Below, piece after piece: positions 48,094 through 59,622 of a stretch of DNA of 64,000 nucleotides. Origin of the DNA: Pilatotrama ljubarskyi. Lineage: Eukaryota > Basidiomycota > Agaricomycetes > Polyporales > Polyporaceae. Positions within the stretch are counted from its first letter, which is position 1. The number at the start of each line of letters is the position of its first letter. Position numbers and translations under genes: made by a program. The DNA lies in NCBI GenBank assembly GCA_022385805.1, contig MU277697.1, positions 178,338 to 242,337 of the forward strand, written 5' to 3'. The notes under the pieces are model-generated. The model was not told the origin of the DNA. It worked only from the letters and a program-made list of their open reading frames with translations, and ran no database searches.

Positions 48094-50245
48094 TCACTCT
48101 GCGCCGTCGCCGGACGTAGCACTGGCAGGGACTGGGGCGGGGCCGGAGGTTTCAGGAGACGCATCCGAATGAGGAGTGGGCGCCCGAGATGATGGCTCCG
48201 GAGCAGGGGGCGGCGGGTTGACAGTAGCCATGCGGCGGGCAGCACGAGCAGCACGCTGCTGCTCGAGAAGACTGGTTTGGGGAACAGCAGCAGGCCGCCT
48301 GATCGCCAGTGCACCCGGAGTAATCATCGCTGTGCCATAGACAGAACTAGCCCACGATAGAGGACGTAAGCATAAGGCTTCAGGTGTTGTCAAGCGAAGA
48401 GCATGAAGGCTATACTTACGAGTTCCAGAAGATCAATGTCTCACGGACCCAGTCCTCGTCCACGCTGCGACCACCCTTGAAGAGCTTGATAATGTTTGCA
48501 TAAAACTCCTGGCCATCAAAATCGCCGTCCTTGACTTCCCACGTCTCCGAAGAGGACAGTAGGTTTCGTACCTGGGATACTCGGGTTAGAGATAGGCCCG
48601 CAAGAGATGCGGAGGTGTTAGCGTGGACTTACGAGGGTTGCCACGTAGGCGATGGTCTCGGGCGCCACTCTGTCCAGTTTGTAGATCTGCGAAATGCAGC
48701 CACGGCCGAGACCCTTCTTGCCTGCAGGCTTGGTGACGGAACTCGGGCTTGTGAGGACATGCCGTACGGTCTAGAGAATAGCCAGCAAGTCAGCATCGAC
48801 GACTTGTAGTACTGTCAGCGAGTCTTGCCTTGATGAGGAGCCCGCTCCGAAGGAGCCCGACGTCGATGGCATCCTTGTCGAATTCCTCGTCATCGCTGTA
48901 GAGGAAGCTCGGATAGTCCTCGTGATCGATCTTGACGTCCATGCCAATGACTGCATCACAGAACCTGGCATGGGACGCGTGAGTCTCGGAGTGGTAACCG
49001 AAGGCGACACGTGGAACTCACATCTGTGGGTCGTCATCGAATTCGTCCCGCGACGCGCGCGGCACAAGCAGGCGCGCGGTCCAGACGGAATGCCATCCAT
49101 ACCAGTGCTTGTTCTTGCGCTGGTTGTTGTTCGGTGGGGCAACCTTCTGAAGGCTCGGCGTGATGAGCGCCTCCTCGACGTAGTCCGGGATACACTTCTT
49201 GAGACTGTTGAGGTCAGTAGCACGGGCCTGTCGAGCATGGGTGTCGAGCTTGATGGGGCAATATGAGACACATGCATCTGAGATGAAACACTGCAACTCA
49301 CGAAGGCTCCTAGAATAAAAGTGTCGTGTGCTTGGCCAACCATGAGCGGTACAACCTGCTCAAGGAAAGGCAGCCGTTCTTGAAGCCATTCAAAGACCTT
49401 GACGTAGTGCTTCTCTTTCGCGAGGTCCTGACGCTGCTTTGGTGACAATCTAAAGTAAAGAAGTAGACATAGAGTGAGCATGGAATTGTCCGAGAGATAA
49501 CACAGCGCACCTGTCTTCCGGCACATTCCAGCGGGGTGGTGTGCCGCTGTACCAGGACATGCCGACGGTGACGATGAGGGACATGTCGACAAAGGGGCCC
49601 TGCATACGGGGGATCAACCTGCCGAGCTTGGAGAGCTGACCCGCTGGGCTGGCTTTGTCTCTGCTCGGAACATAGGCCTAGATAGATACAAGTCGGGCTG
49701 ATAGAACTCACCTGATCGACCACTTTGAGCTCTTGGTGGCCCGCAGAGTCCTGAAGAGCTTGTTATAGAAGGCCCAGTTCACGTCAGCCTCGCCATCGAG
49801 CTCTTCGGGAATCTCTTGATCTTCCTCGATATCACGGTCATCTGCATCGGAGCCATCATGGCGGCCGCCACGCACGTTCGTGTTCTGGCGTCGGCTGCCC
49901 CTGCGGTGAGAAGGTGTGATGTGGTGGCGACCATGGGGCTCTCTATTACGAGGCACAACAGTGCGGTCCCAACGGCCTTGGCTGGGAGAGCTCCGACGCG
50001 GGGGAGGGCTTTTGCTTCGCCCTCGATGCTGCTCAGCATCATCGTAGTCTCGCGAGTCCCGGTCGTGTACATAGTCACAAAGACCAGCATGACGGTCGCG
50101 CTCGTCGTGTCCACGGTAACGACCGCGCTGCGACGAGTACATGTCATCGTAGTCATTATCTCGGGAGGTCCTACAAATCAATCAGAAGACTGCAAGGACG
50201 AAGATTTGGTGCTTACGGGCGCTGCGGGCTGCGAGGAGTAGGCAT
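48094..50245 (-). CDS. DUF6698-like protein next to Plavaka transposase
   Basis: Ten exons (50245-50217, 50170-49783, 49750-49712, 49677-49511, 49449-49302, 49248-49022, 48964-48829, 48770-48633, 48571-48420, 48346-48094) give 558 residues in one frame. The N-terminus is an Arg/Asp/Ser-rich low-complexity region. The core runs from AYVPSRDKASPAGQLSKLGRL through HWYGWHSVWTARLLVP to LLIKTVRHVLTSPSSV, APETIAYVATLVRNLLSS and EFYANIIKLFKG. It resembles the agaricomycete DUF6698 family, whose function is unknown. Intron 7 has a GC donor (AAG|GCAAGA). The intron at 49751-49782 would be only 32 nt; a stronger donor (GTGCGT, near 49860) is an alternative that removes an acidic segment. Head-to-head with the transposase gene, so possibly part of the same element. 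Confidence 0.75.
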
Positions 50246-50619
50246 TGGTGAGGGCGTTCACTGATAGTATGAGGCGGCAGGAGATGCGTAGAGGAAGCAG
50301 GATTGATGGGGCCTGAATTGGGGGGTGCGCTGGCCTTTATCTACTCACAGAGGCGTCGACATGACTCGCAATTGGAGAGGTACAGTGAGGCACCATTCTT
50401 ATGCCGCACCCGGGTCGTCAGCGGCGCTCAATGTGGCGGGACCGGGGCGCGTTGTAGGCCCGCATCATGTGACCGCGTCTCGCGTGGGTGGCCTCGTGAA
50501 GTGTGGACTTGGCGCTCAGCCAGACTCACCGTACGTTCCTGGCTTCCCCTACCATCCTCCACTGGGAGAGGGCTATGCGATCTCTCTGGCAATTTCTTCT
50601 GTTGCTCGCTCTGTGCTTG
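50246..50619. promoter_or_regulatory. Shared divergent promoter of DUF6698-like gene and transposase
   Basis: Only 374 bases separate the two start codons. No clear TATA box. One regulatory region could serve both genes. Confidence 0.4.
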
Positions 50620-53600
50620 ATGTTTACTTGTCCTGAGTGCGGAGACCCGTATACCCTTTACCGGCTCCACCAGAGGAATTGCAAGCGGACGTTTGCGCTT
50701 CTTCAAGATGGACTCGCCCAGAGGAAGCATCAAAGAGAACAGGATGAGCTAGAGCGAGTAGCAAAGCAGCGCCGTCTTGACGAGGAAAGAGCGGCTGCAA
50801 GGCAAGCTGAGCAACAGGAACAGGAACGGGTAGAAGTGAGTGAGCTTCAATCATATCTGTTGATGTTCTACTGACTCGAACAGCGCGAACGGCTTACATA
50901 CGAAAGCACATTTGTCGAATCATTCAGTCGCGCTGGTCGTCGTCGTCGGCCTCCCCGCCATCTAGCCGACATGTTACCCACCTCTCTTGCTGGTCTCCCG
51001 GAACACATACCCCGTCCCCCACCTCCCGCGCCCCCCCCTCCACATGCTTCCCCACCGTTGTCCTCGCATATGCCCGAGCCAGTGCCTCAGCCCTGTACTG
51101 TCAATATTGATACAAAGATCAATCGGTTCAGTGTGTTTCGCAGATACCTCCATGTTCTGCCTCAGCGCGACCCAGAAGAAGGGCTCACGATAGACTCGTT
51201 CACGGACATCAAAACCCATCTCCGTGCAGCCTCGGCTTCAATCCAGCGGACACCTCTCTTCTCATTCGGCACACAAGCACTTCGTGTGCTGAAAGACAAG
51301 GCCGCGGCATCCTTTGCACCGTTCGCCAACATCACAGTCTTTCGGCTCATGCACTGGTTATACAGCGGCTCCTCAATGAAGACCCCTGGTGAGCTCAATC
51401 GGCTCGTCCACGACATCTTCTTAGCCCCAGAATACCGACGTGAGCATATCAACGACTTCAATGCCAACCGCGAAAACGACCGGCTCGACAAGCATGGGGA
51501 GACGCCAAACACCTTTGCGCCGGAAGACGGATGGCGTGTAGGCTCCGTGAAGATACGTCTGCCGAAGGAGCGTCACCGTCACGCGAGCGAGGAGGATGCG
51601 CCTGTACTGGAGGTCTCAGAGGTATACTACCGGTCACTTCTCAGTGTCTTCAAGGCGGCCTGCGAGGACGCGTCTGCAAAGGCGTTCCATTGGATGCCCT
51701 TCAAGCTCTTTCACCGCCCCAAGCCCGGCACACCTGCCGACCCACCTTCTCCTGCTGAACGACTATATGGCGATGCGTACACATCAGATGCCATGATCGA
51801 GGAAAACGAGAAGATACAGGCCAAGGCACGCGACGACCGGGAGCCCGGTGATGCACCCGACACAGAATACGTCCCAATCCCCTGTATGTTTGCCTCCGAC
51901 TCCACGCACCTCACCAACTTCGGTACTGCCGCTCTCTGGCCCATCTATGTCTTCTTTGCGAATCTCTCCAAATACATCCGGGCCTGTCCATCGTCATTCT
52001 CGGCACATCATCTTGCGTATATCCCCTCGGTGAGCTTCCTCCTATCGCAACTGCCAGATCGCTCAATCTATACTGTCAACTGATGGTCGCTATCAGCTAC
52101 CTCTCACCATCCAGACAGTATACCAAGAAGTATATGGCGAGCCTGCTTCGGCCGCTGTCCTGCGCTTCTGCAAGCGCGAGCTGATGCAGCAGATCTGGTT
52201 TCTTCTGCTCGACGATGACTTTGTCAAGGCATACGTACACGGCATCCTAGTCCAATGTGGAGACGGGATCACGCGGAGAATCTTTCCTCGCATACTCACA
52301 TACTCTGCAGACTACCCAGAGAAGTACGTGTGATGCTGTGCTTCATAGAATCACATTCACTGACGCTTTGGGTGCTGGTTGTAGGTGCCTTATCGCCTGC
52401 ATCAAGTTCCTTGCCCGCTGCCCGTGTCCTGAGTGCCATGTCACCAAGGACAAAATCCACCTCATAGGGACCACTGCCGACATGCGGACGCGCCGGACTC
52501 GCACACGCAAGGACAACCATCAACTCCGGGTCGATATCGAGGCAGCACGTCGGAATATATTCCAGTTTGGTGCGCCACCCGAGGGCACCACTGTCGAAGG
52601 GATCTTAGGCGCGACGTCTACCACACCCACGCGGGTACATATTGTCATCATCGTTCTGGCCTGGGTTCGGATGCTCATGGACAATCCCGTTACAGAGTGC
52701 ATTCTCGACATGCCTTGCGGAGTTTGGTTTCAATGTTTACGAGATGCTTGTGCCCGACCTCCTCCACGAGTTCGAGCTGGGCGTCTGGAAGGCCACCATG
52801 ATGCACCTTGTTCGCATCCTCATTGCAGCTGGAGGGCGATGCGTCCAAGAAATGGACGAACGGTATGTGTTCAACTGCTCAGTTGTCCTCGACATGCTGA
52901 TCTTTGATCCAGGTTTTCGAAAGTTCCAACCTTTGGACGTGACACGATCCGTCGTTTGGGCGCCAATGTCTCGGGCTTCAAGAAACTGGCAGCACGCGAC
53001 TATGAAGATCTCCTCCAGTGTGCCTGGCCTGTATTCGAGGGTCTGCTACCTCCGCGCTACAACAAGATCATCCTCGATATGATCTTTGTCCTCGCCACCT
53101 GGCATGCTCTTGCGAAGCTCCGCCTCCACTCTGAGTCAACACTACGAGTTCTCGAGCAGACCACGACAGCGCTTGGTCAAGTCTTGCGCGCGTTTGCACG
53201 GGATGTATGCGTGAATTACCATACGAAGGAGCTTCCGAAGGAGACTGTCGCGCGGTTCCGGCGTACTAATGCTCAGGCAGCGCGCAGTGGTCAGCCGGCT
53301 GTGCCAGACTCCGCACAGCAATCTTCGGGGCTTGGGAAGGGCAAGAAAACGTCCGGTCAGCCGAAATTGAAGGCCTTCAACCTCGGTACATACAAACTCC
53401 ATCGGCTGGGAGACTATCCAGCTTCAATCCGGAAGGCTGGGACGACTGACAACTACACCACGCAGACGGTGAGTGACCATGCAAGCATGATCACAATACC
53501 TCACATCAGATACATTGTCGATCAGTCAGAACTTGAGCATCGCCGTGTCAAGCGTTTCTATGCACGGACAAACAAGAACTCGTGCTTCGCATGGCAGATC

Positions 53601-55068
53601 GCTCGACACCAACGCCGCGAGCAACTCCTCAACAAGATGCATAGGCAGCTACCGGGCGCAACACAGAAGCCCAGGCGGATGAATTCATCCCGGGCTTCCA
53701 AGAGCATGGGTGTGAAGGAGCGCCTGCTCCGTCGTCGCGCGCTCAACCTTGATTTCAAGACTTCGGAACCGCTACCCTTCGGGTCACCAAAGGAACATAC
53801 ACAGATCTCCGAGGAGCAGGCGCATCCAATTGACATCAGTGATTATCTCCTGGAAAACAGTGATGACCCTGCATTTGAGGTGCCCAGTTCCTCCTGCGCT
53901 CGTGAGATGGTACTGATCACAAGGGCGCTGTGTGCAGGATTTCTATCAAAAACTACAGGTTCACGTTTTCAAGAGGCTCTCGGAGGCACGTTCTGGTGAG
54001 CGACATGACCACGAGGTCACTCGCGCCGACCTCCGGTTGCTACGAATCGCGCGCAACCGCATGTACCTGCACAAGGTCCTGCGTGTCAATTATACATCTT
54101 ACGACATGCGGCGCGAACAGGATTCGATCAATCCCCGCTCTCACGCCGACATCCTCATGCTAGCACCTGCTGGCGAAGCTCACCCATACCTGTATGCGCG
54201 CGTCATCTCCATCTTCCACGTCAATGCACTGCTGCTCCACCCCAATGCGGAGGCCGAGGAACCGGAGCCCGAGCTCGTTCACGTCCTGTGGGTACGCTGG
54301 TATGAGCTTGACACCTCGATACCGGCGGGACTCTCAGCACGTCGCCCTTATCGCCTTCGCTTTGCGGGACTCGACGATGAGCCCTTCTCCTTCATTGCCC
54401 CTTCCCAGGTTCTGCGCAGCGTGCATATCATGCCTGCGCCCCATTATGGGCGTACCAACGCCGCTCTTCCCTTCCCGAGCATCACCCGTGGGGAGTCCTG
54501 CGAAGACGACGATTACACATTCTACTATGTGGGAATGTACGTAGATGCCAGACGACAAATCCAATGCTATTTGCAATACTGACAGAAGCATACATATACC
54601 AGGTGGAGCGACCGTGACCTCTTCATGCGGTTCTTAGGCGGTGGTATCGGACATCAGCAGCGCGACGGCTCTATGCCCACGGTGCATGTAACACAGCCTG
54701 CTACAGTGGACCAGCCTGCGATGGACATGGACCACGACGTTGAGGGTGACTCGGAACCTGCCTCGGGGACATGGGCTGAGGATGTCGATCCCGAGGACAT
54801 GGCGTCCGACGACGACGATCCCCAGCGAGGATATTATCCATCTGGCGACGAAGGCGAAGACATTGAAGAGGGCGACGGCGACAATAGGGAGGGAGACGGT
54901 CGCGGAGAAAGCGAGGTGCATGCCGAGGCTGATGCCATGGAGGCTCCGCTTGAAGAACCGGATGCCGAGGACTCGTATGACGTTGATGAGGCGCCATATC
55001 TGGGTCCCGAGGATGGTGAGGGTGACTTCACCGACGACTTTGAGTATGCGGGTTTCGCTTCACTGTAG
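50620..55068 (+). mobile_element. Plavaka-type transposase gene, apparently intact
   Basis: Nine exons (50620-50835, 50884-52029, 52097-52323, 52385-52634, 52696-52862, 52913-53468, 53526-53879, 53938-54536, 54603-55068) give 1326 residues without a stop. Plavaka are DNA transposons of agaricomycetes. An N-terminal C2HC finger is CPECGDPYTLYRLHQRNC (residues 4-21). A coiled coil (QREQDELERVAKQRRLDEERAAARQ) and a Pro-rich linker follow. Then come core blocks typical of these proteins: MKTPGELNRLVHDI, PIPCMFASDSTHLTNFG, FLARCPCPECHVTKDKIH, YEMLVPDLLHEFELGVWK and GELEHRRVKRF-like SELEHRRVKRFYART. The tail is strongly acidic. The phase-perfect model suggests a recent insertion. Terminal inverted repeats were not found by eye. 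The 57-nt intron at 53469 is in frame and could be retained. Confidence 0.85.
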
Positions 55069-55496
55069 TTTGTGTAGTATGTAGTGTTTAGGTTGACTAG
55101 AACCCCGACTCGGAGATCATAACGAGTTACGAGCAACTGTACGCGCTATAAGCATATGAAACATGACTCAAGCCTTCAAGTACCTATATATTCAGCTGTC
55201 CCAATGACCCTTGGCAAGCGATGGCGATTGCTCGGAGATGGGACATTCTCAGAGCCTCGGATTGGGAATCCACACTGCGCTTGGGGTCGCCTCGCGAGCG
55301 CTTGCGAGCCTCCGGGCGCTTGCACTCTCCGCAATCCTATACGCGCCATTCGGGTTTTTGCAGATGCTAGTTTCATGCATTGTGGCATATCCTGATGAGG
55401 TGCACGAACACAACTGGCAAACATCTCTAGAAGGTCGTCGAGACCGTCATCCAGACCTAGGCCATATGACCGTATGGAAGGGTCCTCCTTCGACAC
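55069..55496. other. Spacer between transposase and orphan gene
   Basis: Its right half (from about 55380) resembles bases near 63600-63700, so it belongs to the duplicated unit around the orphan gene. Confidence 0.45.
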
Positions 55497-55969
55497 CTAA
55501 TCATGAGTCAAGGAGATCTCAACAACCATAATCTCTGACAGATATCGTTAGTGAGCTACGTACCTGTAATGTCTTTCATTACCTCTTTCACCTTCCGATC
55601 AGACTCGGTCTCTTCCAGCTGCACGGAAGGGTCCCAATGGTGCTCTTCCCTGTCTGCTCTTTCCATCTCGGCCTCTGACAGGCTAACAGGGTGAAGTGGT
55701 GTCGTGGAGAGAAAGAAGGTGGACTGATGCCCCTCTACCGGCTCGTTCTTGTTCGGGATTCGTTTCAGATGGATGTCGTAGCCCACTAAGAAATCGTTGA
55801 CTAAGTTCAGGATGGTGCCGATGTCGTCAATGCTAGAGGGAGATCTATCTTTCATCCCTTCAGCAATGACTGTGGCCATCTGCATAGCTTGCTGGTACGT
55901 CAACGGGTAGCCGCCACGGACACCAATGCGAGGTTGACTCTCTGCGCGCAGCTCGTCGGCCAAAGGCAT
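55497..55969 (-). CDS. Orphan protein, 147 residues, duplicated at 63.7 kb
   Basis: Two exons (55969-55564, 55534-55497) give 147 residues. I recognise no domain. Visible features are a helix-like GYPLTYQQAMQMATVIAEGM, then IDDIGTILNLVNDFLVGYDIHLKRIP and a charged stretch ERADREEHHWDPSVQLEETESDRKVKE. The start MPLADELRAE lies in a long open frame. The 29-nt intron (GTACGT...GTCAG) is very short, so the 3' end is uncertain; an alternative is a missed splice to a more distant exon. A second, frameshifted copy at the right edge of the window keeps NDIL-GYDL, LNKNDP, TTP and WDPSVQL, which shows that this frame was once under selection. Confidence 0.6.
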
Positions 55970-56652
55970 GATCGCTGTATGCTAATCAATCAGGCGACTT
56001 GACAACAGGGATTTGCGCGGCAAACCGTCTTAAGTTCTGTACGGTGTGAGTGGCAGCTGAGCGATTTGTTAGCCTGTCAGTGAGGTGAAGCGTCGGGGTA
56101 GCTTAAGCTTTGGGGAGTGCAGGATACATTCGCACTGAAACTTGTTCATACATTTATACATATTTCCGGGTTTCCCACGCTCTACAGTGCCGCCGCAAAG
56201 TGTAAGCACTACCAACGCCTACAGCTTACTGTACAAGTAGTACAGGTACAGTACATCGAGAACGCCTCGCATGTGCGCAGGTGCCTATCGGCATTATGAT
56301 GTAGTCAGTATTTGGTTGTAAGCGTGTTGGAATTACACGATTCTAACTCAATCGGGACGGTCAGCAATCTGGCTTTTCACGCCGTGATGGTTCCTGCTCG
56401 CTTTGAGCGGTGCTGGGGCAGATCTTAGACTGCTTGACAGGACCCTCCCAAAATTGACCTGTCAATCACGGACAGTTGCAGTTGGACATCGGGCACGATG
56501 GTCGACACGGAGACGTACAGCAGCGCTGGATCTATACGGGAATGGAGGTTTGCGAAGCTCAGCCTAGGAGCCGTCTACACTCGCGACTGCCAACCACTAG
56601 GTCTGTGCAGCGCCCGTGTTACCGCTATATCGCGATGTCGGTACCGTGAGCG
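55970..56652. other. Non-coding stretch left of the beta-mannosidase remnant
   Basis: It contains repeat copy 2 (56384-56513) and the junction where similarity to beta-mannosidase ends. No gene. Confidence 0.5.
56384..56513. repeat. Dispersed repeat, copy 2
   Basis: Same unit as 46163-46283, in the same orientation, with a few insertions (for example TTAGACTGCTTG where copy 1 has CTGG). It lies about 140 bases beyond the end of the N-terminal beta-mannosidase remnant. Confidence 0.75.
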
Positions 56653-58495
56653 GACGGTGGGGAAGAGATGCACGTACCGCCCTACGCATGCGAACTGGAA
56701 GTCCTGCCAGACAAGGATGCCGAGCTCATCGCAGATGTGGTAGAAGCAGTCTGGCTCGTAGACTCCTCAGCCCCAGAGACGGACCATGTTCTGGTTGCCG
56801 TCTCGTAAGTCACGCGCGGTAATCCTCGGGGCGCAGTTCGGTCAGGAAGTTGTGGGCGGGTATCCAGTTCGAGCCTACGGTGCAACGGGGACAGCAAATT
56901 AGCGCGGATGGCGGTTGGAGAGATACTCGTGATGCTCACCTCCCATGCACATACGTACGCGGTTCACTTCAATAAGAAGGTAGTCCCTTTCCCGTGCCGG
57001 TCTGGATCGGCGAGCGGCTCCTGTACGAGGTCGACGCGTCGGAAGCCTATTCTCTTGCGGCATGCGTCGAACCGGACCCGTCGGAGACCTATTCTCGTGT
57101 TGCACTCGTCTATCCGGATCCAATGCTACAATATTGAACACTCAGGTCTATCGGAACGGCGGTCACATACTGTGAATGACCTGGCTTACCCGATAGAGCC
57201 AGACTTCGACATCGTACAGCTGCTGTGTGCCAGACCCCGCCGGCCACCACAGCTGAACCGCATCCGACAGTTTCCAGTTGACGACGCTTTCCAACGTCAC
57301 GCTTTGCTCTCCCACTGGTATTTTTTCGGACACGTCCACTGTTTCGCTCATGACTGCTTCCAACCCTTTCAGTAACGAGATGAAGATAGAGTTGACTTGC
57401 CGTATGTCGCCCTTCAGAGTCACGTCCACCTTGAGAGTTGTGGAGAGCTCGGAATGGGAGACGTGCGCGCATGTGCGCATAGACGCGATGCGGACATGAT
57501 ATGCGTTCAGCTTCATGGAGCGGTATGGCCCGCAGGTCATCAGCTCCGGACCCTATGCAATCGTCTCAGCATGAAGACCACGGAGCATGTACTGCGCGAA
57601 GCGTACCCAGTCCCACCTGCATATACGAGGTATCAGCCATGACGACGTGTGCGCTGAGGACAGCGGACTGACCGCCAGCAGTACTGAGCCTTGCGCACGT
57701 AGACCCGGTTCGGGTCGCCGAGGTTCGTCGATCCTGCGCGAACACGGCCGTATCCTTCTCGCGCTCCTTAGCGACCAGTTTAGCTGATTTGAAGTGCAGG
57801 AGGAGGTTGTTGGTGGTTTCCTTGAGAGATCGCCTTGACACGGGGACCTGTGGTGCCGGTCAGACTCGGAGAAGTGACCGTCACTGGTAGATCGAGGACG
57901 TGCCGGATACGTTCGGAACATATTGTCTGTGGCGAGAACGCGTACGCCATTCTGGGGGTGGAAGAAAGTGAGCAGACTCGCGCGGGAGGGCGCACGGCGT
58001 CCCGAGGGTTGCATACGTCTATGACTGACCAGGTAGACGTCACATATCGTGTCCAGTCCTTCGAAAAGCAGCTCAAAATGAGATCGCTCTCAGACGTCCT
58101 GATCCAAGTCGAACTTGGTATGATAGAGCCACTGGCGTTTGCCGACCCCTGCGAGATGCTTCAACACCGCTTCCTCCTTCGTTGGGAATCGACATTTAAT
58201 CACATTGCGCTTCATGTTCCTTGAAGCCTACGAACGGGTCAGGTATGCGCCCGGCCTTGATGTCTTCAATGTGTATCTCAGATGGGAACGACGTGGCCGT
58301 GGTCCATCGCTGGTCATGGTGGTGGGCGAGTTCGTCGACGACAGAGGATATCGTAGGATCACGCTCTTTCCAATACCATGGATGGTCGAGGAGAATGGTA
58401 TTGGATTGCATGGGGGCCATCGCGTACAGCAACGAGTGGGGATCGATTCGTCCCAGCAACAGCGGAAGTGAGTGCAGTAGCTGGGGAGAGCACAC
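56653..58495 (-). pseudogene. GH2 beta-mannosidase, N-terminal and central fragment, disrupted
   Basis: From 58495 the minus strand reads SPQLLHSLPLLLG, WYWKERDPTISSVVDELA, FPSEIHIEDIKAGRIPDPFVGFKEH, WLYHTKFDLDQDV, NGVRVLATDNMFRTY, LLLHFKSAKLVAKE, MTCGPYRSMKLNAYH, VQLWWPAGSGTQQLYDVEVWLY, MGGSNWIPAHNFLTELRPEDYRA, RDGNQNMVRLWG and [27 protein letters not shown]. These are the ordered blocks of a fungal beta-mannosidase, which cleaves beta-mannosides from mannan and N-glycan breakdown products. The frame changes several times, and stop codons replace residues after DYRA (about 56810) and inside the usual LWGGGVYEPD. A 42-base partial tandem duplication (57033-57102) adds damage. The catalytic GNNE region and everything after it are missing. 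Confidence 0.85.
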
Positions 58496-59040
58496 CTATA
58501 ATATTTACTCCGTCGAAGTTCGAACAAGGTGACACGAGGCCTTTTTCACCGTCGCTGGGACCGAATTGCGTGGCTATCTGCAGACGGAGACTGGATCGCA
58601 TGCCAGAAGTGTATTCACGGACTACAACACCGGCGGAGAAGTCACCTACACAGGTTCGTCTACAGGAACACTACTCACGTCGAGAGATGTCCTCCCCAGC
58701 TCTCGACCCGCCCTTCACCCAGAAGAAACCTCCAGAGCCACCAGACGCATCGCATGCCACGTCGCTCCCTTTGGAAGAGCGACGCGGAATGTAGGGGGAA
58801 AGCCGCTAGCACGGATGCTCTGCCCAGGGAATGAGGCTTCGCAGAGGTCGACAGCGTTCGGCGAGCCAATAGACCTGGGCACGATAAAGTTGTTGAAGAA
58901 AGCCTATAGACGCCCGAAGGTCGGTATATACGGCTTGTCGGCAGTTGCCGAGCGCCCCAGGTACTGCGTAGCCGGGCCGTCACATCCGGTGGCGGATGCC
59001 TGCCTCAGTGCCTGCGCTGGTTACTGTAACTAGTAGGTTG
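58496..59040 (+). other. Unidentified degraded coding-like stretch
   Basis: Two overlapping plus-strand frames are open: IIFTPSKFEQGDTRPFSPS (frame 1) and then RGYLQTETGSHARSVFTDYNTGGEVTYTG through EPIDLGTIKLLKKAYRRPKVG and VAGPSHPVADACLSACAGYC (frame 2). They read as one protein if a frameshift near 58550 is allowed. I do not recognise the family. It may be a further gene remnant lying head-to-head with the beta-mannosidase remnant. Confidence 0.3.
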
Positions 59041-59622
59041 TTCCTCAGACTCTCGAGCTTGCTCTCCGCTGGCGACGACGACGATGTCGGCCGCCCCGTG
59101 CAACAGCGTGCCGAACGAGTTTTCTGTCTCGGTTGAAGCTGTCACGAACTGTAAATTGCTGGGCTAGTAGCTGGCTTGCGGAAGTGGTTGAGTGCCACAC
59201 TTCGCGTGAGCCCACCCTCCTGGTCTTCGAACCACCGCTGCGGTACTCGCCATTGGCCACTCTCCTCCTCCTTCCACATCCGAACCACTCTCTATGGCGG
59301 TCCCCTCTGTATATAAAGCAGTTGCCACGCATGCCTCTCTCTTCCTCTCCAGCTTAAGCTTCACAGCCTCATACCCCCACCGTAATCTCGTGGCCAGGCC
59401 TTTGTCCTCGAGTCCAAGCTGCAGCCCGGATCCTCGCACATCAACAACAACAGCCTTTGTTTACACTTCTCCACCCCTATATAATCGAGCCCTTCTCAAT
59501 CTCTCCCCTGATTCTCGCTTTCATTCCCGCCTCATCACGTCGCACGTTCGCAAACCTCATTGCATCCGCGCGAGCACAACGGCCACAGTTTCCACACGAA
59601 CCTCTACACACAAACACGCGTC
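59041..59622 (+). promoter_or_regulatory. Upstream region of the 59.6-kb gene, with TATA boxes
   Basis: TATAAA at 59312-59317 and TATATAA near 59478 lie in a pyrimidine-rich region before the ATG at 59623. No gene seen within. Confidence 0.4.

Noticed and set aside
47613..48314. Long minus-strand open frame of about 230 codons
   Set aside because: It is an out-of-frame shadow of the last exon of the DUF6698-like gene plus its 3' flank; no family features.
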